From Coriobacteriia bacterium (GTDB taxonomy: Bacteria; Actinomycetota; Coriobacteriia; Anaerosomatales; SLCP01), in the NCBI GenBank assembly GCA_007123455.1, contig SKKZ01000202.1, positions 1 through 12,167 on the forward strand: a stretch of DNA of 12,167 nt, in the 5' to 3' direction. Below the pieces are notes generated by a model, which saw only the letters and a program-made list of their open reading frames with translations, was not told the origin of the DNA and searched no databases. Position 1 is the stretch's first letter, and every line of letters starts with the position of its first letter. This document shows positions 1-5,538 of the stretch, piece after piece. The translations under genes and the position numbers were made by a program.

Positions 1-2023
1 CAGCGGAAAGGGCCTGGGCGATATCGGCGCACCGGGACTTGGCGTCAGCGAACGAACGCGAGGTGACGATGATGTTGGCCATACGGCCGTACGGCGGGAA
101 CCCGAGAGCCTCGCGATCGGCGTCCTCTGCCGTGTAGAAACAGGCAGGGTCGTGACGGGCGACAGCTGTCACTGCGGGGTGCTCAGGCCAGTACGTCTGT
201 ATGATGACGCGTCCGGCGCGCTCCCCTCTCCCGGCACGCCCGGCAACCTGCTCGAGCATCTGAAACGTCCGTTCACCAGCCCGGAGGTCCGGCAGGTGGA
301 GTGTGGTGTCAGCACTGACGACGCCGACAAGCGTCACATCGGGGTAGTCGAGGCCCTTGGCGACCATCTGGGTGCCGACAAGCACTGCAGAATCGAGCAT
401 CTCGAACTCGGCGAGGCGCTGCTCGTGCCCGCCCTTGCGAGCGGTGGTGTCGGCATCCATCCGCACCACCGGAAGGTCCGGTACGAGCGCGGTGAGTTCG
501 GCAGCCACCCGCTGGGTACCAGCACCAAAACGGCGCAGATAGGGGCTTTCGCACTCGGGACAGGCGGCGGGGACTGCCGAGCGGGCGCCGCAGTGATGGC
601 ACGCAAGCAACGAAACGGACTCGTGGAAGGTCAGCGAGGTAGAGCAGTGGTCACACCCGGGAACGTATCCGCACTCACGACACAGGAGAAACGAGGCGAA
701 CCCTCTGCGGTTCAGCAGCAGAACCGCTTTCTCACCGCGCTCCGCGACGCCCTTCAGGCCGTCGGCTAGCCGGAGTGAGAAGATCGATCGGTTCCCGTTC
801 AGGAACTCCTGACCCATGTCCACGACATCGACAAGGGGAAGCGAGCCGCCGCCGACACGTTCGTCCATGACGACACGTAACGTCTCGCCCGTCCGACACG
901 AGTAGAGCGTCTCCATCGCAGGAGTCGCACTTCCGAGCACGAGGACCGAACCACGATCCCGGGCGAGCCGTCTCGCAACTTCCCTGGTGTGATAGCGCGG
1001 CGCCGAGGACTGCTTGTATGACGTCTCATGCTCTTCGTCGATAACGATAAGGCCAAGATCGGGCATGGGCGCGAACACCGCCGAGCGCGCCCCGATCACG
1101 ACACGAGCTTCTCCCGTCTCGACCCTGTCCCACTGGTCGAGTCGTTCACCAGCGGAGAGACGACTGTGCAGGACTGCGATGCGAGTACCGAACCGAGAAC
1201 GGAACCGACCGACTGTCTGAGGAGTGAGTGAGATCTCGGGAACCAGCACGATCGCGGATCGGTCCTGCTCCAGGACCCTCTCGATCGCACGCAGATAGAC
1301 CTCAGTCTTTCCGGAACCGGTCACCCCGTGCAAGAGCACGCAATCTCCGGGGCTTGCCTGCTCGATGGTCTTCAATGCCTCGGCCTGCCCAGGTGAGAGT
1401 CTGCTGTGTCGCGGAGCGGAGCGTGAACGCATGGCCGGATCGCGGAATCTTCTCCGTGTCGAGACGATGACCGCACCTGCCTGCTCGAGTCTGCGCACCA
1501 CGGACGAGACCGTACCGAGCGTAGCGCGTAGTTCGGCCATGGTGACCGGCCCGGCGGCAAGGGCGTCAAGCAGGGCGCGCTGACGGTGGGCGGTTGGCGA
1601 CGGCGAATAGGAATGGCCGGCCACCAGCTCCACGACCCGCTCTTCCGCCGGAACAACCGCAGGCTGTCTGAGCTGCCATCCCCCGTCACGCTTCACAACG
1701 TCCGGAACGCTGCCGGGCGGGAGAAGAAGACGTATCGCATCGGAGAGAGGTGAAACATACTCGTGGGCGATCCATGTGGCGAGCCTCGCGGCTATCTGGT
1801 CGAAGCGCGGGCCTGAGAGCACGGAGAGCAAGGGCTTGCGGTTCGGGACAGAGCTCGTCGCAGAGAGCCCGATGACATGCCCGACCGCACGTCGACGACC
1901 GAACTCGACCAGCACCGCACAGCCGACCTTCACGTCCGCCTCTAATTCAGAGGGCACATCGTAGTCGAACGCCGAGGAGAGTTCCCTGGCGGGTATGTCG
2001 AGCACCACATGGGCGACGCTCAC
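1..2023 (-). CDS. priA: Replication restart helicase PriA (primosomal protein N'), 3' end outside window
   Basis: PriA is a 3'-5' superfamily 2 DNA helicase that binds stalled forks and reloads the replisome. 674 codons are visible; the stop lies beyond position 1. E. coli PriA is about 730 residues, so only a short C-terminal piece is missing. Helicase motifs read directly: Walker A GVTGSGKT at residues 233-240, DEEH at 329-332, and QVAGRAGR at about 592-599. Between them lie four CxxC pairs (C448/C451, C457/C460, C475/C478, C488/C491), the zinc-binding module of PriA. The start is a GTG at 2023-2021, preceded by AGGGGAG (2028-2034) four bases upstream; no better start lies in frame nearby. 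It follows metK in the same direction with a 97-bp gap that holds a hairpin. The metK-priA order is common in Actinobacteria, but mycobacterial PriA lacks recognisable helicase motifs and this one has them. Identification is secure. Confidence 0.96.
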   Translation of the reverse strand, partial: MSVAHVVLDIPARELSSAFDYDVPSELEADVKVGCAVLVEFGRRRAVGHVIGLSATSSVPNRKPLLSVLSGPRFDQIAARLATWIAHEYVSPLSDAIRLLLPPGSVPDVVKRDGGWQLRQPAVVPAEERVVELVAGHSYSPSPTAHRQRALLDALAAGPVTMAELRATLGTVSSVVRRLEQAGAVIVSTRRRFRDPAMRSRSAPRHSRLSPGQAEALKTIEQASPGDCVLLHGVTGSGKTEVYLRAIERVLEQDRSAIVLVPEISLTPQTVGRFRSRFGTRIAVLHSRLSAGERLDQWDRVETGEARVVIGARSAVFAPMPDLGLIVIDEEHETSYKQSSAPRYHTREVARRLARDRGSVLVLGSATPAMETLYSCRTGETLRVVMDERVGGGSLPLVDVVDMGQEFLNGNRSIFSLRLADGLKGVAERGEKAVLLLNRRGFASFLLCRECGYVPGCDHCSTSLTFHESVSLLACHHCGARSAVPAACPECESPYLRRFGAGTQRVAAELTALVPDLPVVRMDADTTARKGGHEQRLAEFEMLDSAVLVGTQMVAKGLDYPDVTLVGVVSADTTLHLPDLRAGERTFQMLEQVAGRAGRGERAGRVIIQTYWPEHPAVTAVARHDPACFYTAEDADREALGFPPYGRMANIIVTSRSFADAKSRCADIAQALSA

Positions 2024-2068
2024 AGTGCTCCCCTGCTCCGGTCCCGGATTGCTCTCGATAGCATACAG

Positions 2069-2100
2069 AAGGCCGCCGACACTTCCGCGCCGACGGCCTT
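2069..2100 (-). terminator. 14-bp hairpin with GGAA tetraloop between metK and priA
   Basis: Read on the minus strand, the first 14 bases (starting AAGGCCGTCGG) pair with the last 14 (ending GGCGGCCTT), with three G-T wobbles. They enclose GGAA, a GNRA-type loop closed by C-G. It lies 20 bases after the metK stop and 45 bases before the priA start. There is no clean T-run after it, only CTGTAT. It may be a weak or partial terminator, or a stabilising 3' end for metK mRNA that allows some read-through into priA. Confidence 0.5.
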
Positions 2101-2120
2101 CCGCGTCAGTAGTGGGAAGA

Positions 2121-3380
2121 TCAGTCGTTGAGACCGGCTGCCTCGGCAAGAGCCGCCGCACGATCGGTGCGCTCCCAGGTGAAGTCCTTGTCTGCGCGGC
2201 CGAAGTGACCGTAGGCAGCGGTCTTACGGTAGATCGGGCGACGCAGATCGAGGTCGCGGATGATGGCGCCCGGTCGAAGGTCGAAGACCTGGTCCACAGC
2301 GGCCTCGATGGCGCTCGCCGGCACCTTCTCAGTCCCGAACGTCTCGACCAGGAGCGAAAGCGGATGCGCGACGCCGATCGCGTAGGCGAGCTGGATCTCG
2401 CATCGCTCGGCCAACCCCGCGGCGACGACGTTCTTGGCCACCCAGCGAGCGGCGTACGTAGCCGAGCGGTCTACTTTGGTGCAGTCCTTGCCCGAGAACG
2501 CGCCTCCACCATGACGGCCCATGCCTCCATACGTGTCGACTATGATCTTGCGACCGGTGAGTCCGGTATCGCCCATCGGGCCACCGATGACAAAACGACC
2601 GGTCGGATTCACGAAGACCTCAGCCTTCTCGTAAGGGATCCCCTCGACCTCGAAGACCGGCTTGATGACGTGCTCGATGAGATCGGGCTTCAGGAGTCCC
2701 TCGATGTCGACACCATCCGCATGCTGGGTCGAGATGAGGATCTTCTCCACCCCGACGGGCTTGTTGTCGACGTAGCGGACGGATACCTGCGTCTTGCCGT
2801 CAGGGCGAAGATACTCGAGTACGCCGGCCTTGCGGACGGCCGTAAGGCGCTCGGCGAGCCGGTGGGCCAGATAGATGGGAAGAGGCATGAGCTGAGAGGT
2901 CTCGGTGCACGCATAGCCGAACATCATGCCCTGGTCCCCGGCGCCTACAAGGTCGATAGGGTCACCGTTGAAGCCATGCTGGACTTCGAATGACTCGTCC
3001 ACGCCCATGGCGATGTCGGCGCTCTGCTCGTGGATAGTGGTCACGACGCCACACGTCTCGTAGTCAAAACCGAACTTCGCACGCGTGTACCCGATGTCCT
3101 TGACGACATCCCGGACGACCGCGGGGATGTCGACGTACGCGTGGGTCCTGATCTCACCGGAGACCACCACGAGGCCGGTCGTGACGAGCGTCTCGCAGGC
3201 GACACGAACATACTCGGGATCGGCCTTGGTTCCACACGGGGACACGAAGCCGCACTCCGCAAGCTCAGTCTCCCGAGCAACGATGGCATCGAGAATCGCG
3301 TCCGAGATCTGGTCGCACATCTTGTCAGGATGACCCTCGGTCACCGACTCGGAGGTGAACAGGTACTCGCGCTCAGGCAT
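2121..3380 (-). CDS. metK: S-adenosylmethionine synthetase (methionine adenosyltransferase)
   Basis: The enzyme makes S-adenosylmethionine from methionine and ATP, releasing phosphate and diphosphate; it is cytosolic and normally a tetramer. Family motifs are intact: GHPDK at residues 16-20, GAGDQGMMFGYA around 147-158, and the glycine-rich GGGAFSGKD with the lysine at 298. The chosen ATG at 3380-3378 sits five bases after AGGAG and gives 419 residues, starting MPEREYLFTSESVTEG as expected. An in-frame extension to 3479 would run back through the riboswitch terminator and is rejected. At 419 residues it is longer than most MetK proteins, mainly because of about 17 extra residues between 36 and 55. 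Expression is controlled by the SAM-I riboswitch upstream, so the product feeds back on its own gene. priA follows downstream. Confidence 0.98.
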   Translation of the reverse strand: MPEREYLFTSESVTEGHPDKMCDQISDAILDAIVARETELAECGFVSPCGTKADPEYVRVACETLVTTGLVVVSGEIRTHAYVDIPAVVRDVVKDIGYTRAKFGFDYETCGVVTTIHEQSADIAMGVDESFEVQHGFNGDPIDLVGAGDQGMMFGYACTETSQLMPLPIYLAHRLAERLTAVRKAGVLEYLRPDGKTQVSVRYVDNKPVGVEKILISTQHADGVDIEGLLKPDLIEHVIKPVFEVEGIPYEKAEVFVNPTGRFVIGGPMGDTGLTGRKIIVDTYGGMGRHGGGAFSGKDCTKVDRSATYAARWVAKNVVAAGLAERCEIQLAYAIGVAHPLSLLVETFGTEKVPASAIEAAVDQVFDLRPGAIIRDLDLRRPIYRKTAAYGHFGRADKDFTWERTDRAAALAEAAGLND

Positions 3381-3416
3381 ACGTACTCCTAACGTCATCG
3401 CCGTTACCGGCACAAC

Positions 3417-3448
3417 AAAAAAGACCCTTGCCTGTCCCGACAAGGGCC
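3417..3448 (-). terminator. Intrinsic terminator of the metK SAM riboswitch
   Basis: On the minus strand CCCTTG (3446-3441) pairs with CAAGGG (3430-3425) around a 10-base loop; GG and TC flanks can extend the stem to 8 bp. It is followed by TCTTTTTT (3424-3417). This is a textbook Rho-independent terminator placed between the aptamer and metK. The sequence GCCCTT (3447-3442) can alternatively pair with GAGGGC (3490-3485), which contains the 3' strand of aptamer stem P1. That gives the alternative antiterminator expected of an OFF switch. Confidence 0.92.
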
Positions 3449-3486
3449 CCACTCGCACCGGTGCGCTGTGGCGCGGCACGGAATGC

Positions 3487-3617
3487 CCTCATCTTCCAGG
3501 CTTCTACACCTGCCGAGAAGTGGCACCGTGCGTTCGTTTCAACGTCGGTTGCCGGGGCTTCGCAGGGCTCGGTCCCTCCACCCTCTGCGGTCGTCTGGCG
3601 ACCGCCTCTTGATGAGC
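3487..3617 (-). promoter_or_regulatory. SAM-I (S-box) riboswitch aptamer upstream of metK
   Basis: The minus strand carries the S-box signature in order. P1 is CTCATC (3616-3611) pairing with GATGAG (3493-3488). Then come AAGAG, AGAGGGTGGAGGGAC, a CCC-rich P2 return strand, CGGCAACC, GGTGCCACTTC, a P4 helix CTTCT/AGAAG, and AGATGAG. SAM binding stabilises P1 and lets the downstream terminator form, switching metK off when SAM is plentiful (established for the class). Unusual here is a perfect 7-bp hairpin, GCGGTCG/CGACCGC with loop CCAGA (3605-3587), placed between AAGAG and AGAGGGTGG, where the usual junction J1/2 is a short single strand. A 12-base palindrome, CGCACCGGTGCG (3465-3454), lies between aptamer and terminator. 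Confidence 0.93.
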
Positions 3618-3745
3618 ACGGCAACGGTATCATGAACATCTTGACTTGGGAAGCAAGAACCCGATTCGGAATCTCGCAGTAGCCCTGTGGCAGCGAACAG
3701 GTACCATAGAGGTCCCGCAACCCCCGTCGGAACAAGGAGTGCCCC
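3618..3745. promoter_or_regulatory. Divergent metK/gltX promoter region, elements only partly visible
   Basis: This spacer must carry the metK-leader promoter (minus) and probably a gltX promoter (plus). On the plus strand TTGACT at 3641-3646 matches the -35 consensus in five of six bases, but no convincing -10 lies 16-18 bases downstream. TACCAT at 3702-3707 could be a -10, without a matching -35. On the minus strand TTGCTT (3656-3651) and GATACC (3631-3626) are a weak pair with a 19-base spacer, placed correctly for a transcript beginning near the riboswitch. Individual boxes are tentative. The gltX ribosome binding site AAGGAG is at 3734-3739. Confidence 0.3.
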
Positions 3746-5215
3746 GTGTCCGATACCGTGCGCGTCCGATTTGCTCCAAGCCCGACAGGCCGCCTTCACA
3801 TCGGAGGTGCGCGTACCGCGATCTACAACTGGGCGTTCGCCCGCCGCCATGGCGGTGCTCTGGTATTGCGCATCGACGACACGGATCCCGAACGTTCGAC
3901 CGAGGAGAACACCCGGGCGATCCTGTCGTCGCTGAAGTGGCTCGGGATCGACTGGGACGAGGGTCCCGAAGTCGATGGCGGCTGCGGCCCCTACTTCCAG
4001 ACCCAGCGGACCGCAACGTACACCGCGGCGCTCACACGTCTGCAGGAGGCCGGGGCGGTCTATCCATGCTTCTGCTCACCCGAGGCACTCGCCGTCAAGC
4101 GCGAGGCTGCCAGAACCGCTGGAGGATTCTCGGGATACGACCGTACGTGTTGTGACCTGGACGCCCCCACCATCGCCGCACGCACTGCAGCCGGCAAGTC
4201 GCATGCATGGAGACTCCGTGTTCCCGATGGTCGCGGTGACATCGTGTTCACTGACGCCGTACGTGGTGAAAGCGTCTTCCGCGCCGATGCCATGGATGAC
4301 TTCGTAGTGGCGCGTAGCGACGGCAGCCCGACGTACAACTTCGCAACCGTCGTCGACGACGGCGAGATGGAGATCACCCACGTGATCCGGGGTGATGACC
4401 ACCTCTCCAACACCCCCCGGCAGATACTCGTATTCGAGGCACTCGGGATGGCGGTACCCACCTTCGCGCATCTCTCCATGATCTGGGGACCTGATGGCAA
4501 GCGGCTCTCGAAGCGTCACGGGGCCGCCTCCGTCGAGGACTATCGCGATCTCGGCTACCTTCCCGAAGCACTCGTCAACTACCTCGCGCTTCTCGGATGG
4601 TCGCTTGATGACAAGACGACCATGATCGACCGGGACTCGCTTGTCGCGAACTTCTCACTGGAACGGGTCTCGCTTAACCCTGCAGTGTTCGATGCGGAGA
4701 AGCTCGACTGGATGAACGGCATGTATCTGCGGGAGTTGTCTCCCGGAGAGTTCGCCGACCGGATGGCACCCCATCTCGTCGATGCCGGACTTCTCTCCGC
4801 CGAGGAGGTCGCGGAGAAGCAGGCGTGGCTGCTCGAACTTGCACCCCTTCTTGCCGAGCGCGTCAAGCGCCTCGACGAGGTCGTGCCGATGGTAGCGTTC
4901 CTCTTCGCCGACAGCGTGACCATCGATGAGGACGCACGCGTCAAGGTCCTGGAGAAGGAGGGTGCCGCTGCGGCACTCGATGCCACGCATGAAGCGCTCG
5001 GTGCGCTCGCCGACTTCTCGCCCACCGCCATCGAGGCCGCGCTTCGTTCGGTCCCTGAGTCCACCGGGATCAAGGCCAAGATCGTCTTCCAGTCCGTGCG
5101 GGTCGCCGTGACCGGCTCGACTGTGAGCCTCCCGCTCTTCGAATCGCTTTCGCTCCTCGGCAAGGACCGCTCGCTCGAGCGGATACAAGCCGCTCGAAGC
5201 TCGCTTGGGGACTGA
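3746..5215 (+). CDS. gltX: Glutamyl-tRNA synthetase
   Basis: This class I aminoacyl-tRNA synthetase charges tRNA-Glu with glutamate in the cytosol. The 489-residue length is normal for bacterial GluRS. The N-terminal Rossmann fold shows FAPSPTG at 9-15 and the HIGH-equivalent HIGG at 18-21; the second signature, KRLSKR, is at 252-257 (KMSKS equivalent). The C-terminal half is the helical anticodon-binding region of the GluRS type, not the beta-barrels of GlnRS. The start is GTG at 3746, six bases after AAGGAG. It heads a block in which tRNA-Gln, tRNA-Glu and glnS follow on the same strand. Because glnS is present, this GluRS may be discriminating (charging only tRNA-Glu), but the residue deciding this was not aligned. 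No terminator is visible between its stop and the tRNA promoter 20 bases downstream. Confidence 0.97.
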   Translation: MSDTVRVRFAPSPTGRLHIGGARTAIYNWAFARRHGGALVLRIDDTDPERSTEENTRAILSSLKWLGIDWDEGPEVDGGCGPYFQTQRTATYTAALTRLQEAGAVYPCFCSPEALAVKREAARTAGGFSGYDRTCCDLDAPTIAARTAAGKSHAWRLRVPDGRGDIVFTDAVRGESVFRADAMDDFVVARSDGSPTYNFATVVDDGEMEITHVIRGDDHLSNTPRQILVFEALGMAVPTFAHLSMIWGPDGKRLSKRHGAASVEDYRDLGYLPEALVNYLALLGWSLDDKTTMIDRDSLVANFSLERVSLNPAVFDAEKLDWMNGMYLRELSPGEFADRMAPHLVDAGLLSAEEVAEKQAWLLELAPLLAERVKRLDEVVPMVAFLFADSVTIDEDARVKVLEKEGAAAALDATHEALGALADFSPTAIEAALRSVPESTGIKAKIVFQSVRVAVTGSTVSLPLFESLSLLGKDRSLERIQAARSSLGD

Positions 5216-5235
5216 ACCGGGAGATGTCGTGCAGG

Positions 5236-5265
5236 TTGACAGCCCCAGCGAACCCCCCGTATTAT
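5236..5265 (+). promoter_or_regulatory. Promoter of the tRNA-Gln/tRNA-Glu unit
   Basis: TTGACA (5236-5241) is a perfect -35 box, followed by an 18-base spacer and TATTAT (5260-5265), five of six matches to the -10 consensus. Transcription would start near 5272, leaving a 5' leader of about 27 bases to be removed by RNase P before tRNA-Gln at 5299. It is the clearest sigma-70-type promoter in the window, as expected for stable RNA. Confidence 0.8.
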
Positions 5266-5298
5266 TGCTATCCGCGCCCTGGCAAGGTAGGTGCGTAC

Positions 5299-5374
5299 TG
5301 GGGTGTGGTGTAACTGGCAACACGCCGGATTCTGGTTCCGGAGAGTCTAGGTTCGAGCCCTAGCACCCCAGCCA
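5299..5374 (+). tRNA. tRNA-Gln (anticodon CUG)
   Basis: All arms fold: acceptor TGGGGTG/CACCCCA; D stem GTGT/ACAC; anticodon stem CCGGA/TCCGG with loop TTCTGGT, giving anticodon CTG at 5332-5334; T arm CTAGG/CCTAG with loop TTCGAGC. CCA is encoded (5372-5374). It has the features E. coli GlnRS reads: a weak U1-A72 pair, G2-C71, G3-C70, discriminator G73, U35 and G36, and U38. C34 pairs with CAG; the CAA-reading isoacceptor must lie elsewhere. It lies between gltX and glnS, four bases before tRNA-Glu. Confidence 0.97.
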
Positions 5375-5378
5375 GTAC

Positions 5379-5454
5379 GGCCCGTTGGTCTAGCGGTGAG
5401 GACGCCGCCCTCTCAAGGCGGAAATCACGGGTTCGAATCCCGTACGGGCTACCA
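5379..5454 (+). tRNA. tRNA-Glu (anticodon CUC)
   Basis: Acceptor GGCCCGT pairs with ACGGGCT, beginning with a G1-U72 wobble. The anticodon stem is CCGCC/GGCGG with loop CTCTCAA, giving anticodon CTC at 5412-5414. The T arm is ACGGG/CCCGT around a TTCGAAT loop. CCA is encoded (5452-5454) and the discriminator is A. C34 reads GAG, so a UUC isoacceptor must exist elsewhere. It is almost certainly co-transcribed with tRNA-Gln four bases upstream and ends ten bases before the strong hairpin at 5464. Confidence 0.97.
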
Positions 5455-5463
5455 GATGACAAC

Positions 5464-5509
5464 GGAAGCCCCCCGCGACAGGTGGACGACACCTGCGAGG
5501 GGGGCTTCC
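5464..5509 (+). terminator. Very long GC-rich hairpin ending the tRNA transcript, just before glnS
   Basis: GGAAGCCCCCC (5464-5474) pairs perfectly with GGGGGGCTTCC (5499-5509). After a G/A mismatch and one bulge the stem continues with C-G, G-C and CAGGTG/CACCTG around loop GACGA (5485-5489), close to 19 pairs in all. The trailing sequence TGCTGTCTCGT is only moderately T-rich. It sits ten bases after the tRNA-Glu CCA end, so it most likely terminates the tRNA unit. Transcripts reaching glnS from upstream would have to pass it. Confidence 0.8.
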
Positions 5510-5524
5510 TGCTGTCTCGTGTGC

Positions 5525-5530
5525 TATCCT
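5525..5530 (+). promoter_or_regulatory. Candidate -10 box for glnS, suggesting a leaderless transcript
   Basis: TATCCT ends nine bases before the glnS ATG at 5539, so transcription would begin at or within about two bases of the start codon. No good -35 exists at the expected distance, where the terminator stem lies. Such -10-only promoters on leaderless genes are common in Actinobacteria. The absence of any purine-rich ribosome binding site before the ATG fits this reading. Confidence 0.4.
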
Positions 5531-5538
5531 CAGCCCCC

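Noticed and set aside
152..769. 205-codon plus-strand reading frame opposite priA
   Set aside because: The minus strand there encodes PriA zinc-binding and helicase motifs, so this frame is a shadow.
1995..2993. 332-codon plus-strand reading frame opposite metK
   Set aside because: It is the complement of the well-conserved metK gene, a high-GC shadow frame with no recognisable product.
3381..3479. Longer metK reading frame starting at 3479
   Set aside because: It runs through the intrinsic terminator and T-run of the riboswitch; the ATG at 3380 has AGGAG at good spacing and gives the conserved N-terminus.
5482..5538. Longer glnS start (GTG at 5482)
   Set aside because: It lies inside the terminator stem, and the added 19 residues come from the hairpin. 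The ATG at 5539 gives a normal GlnRS N-terminus.
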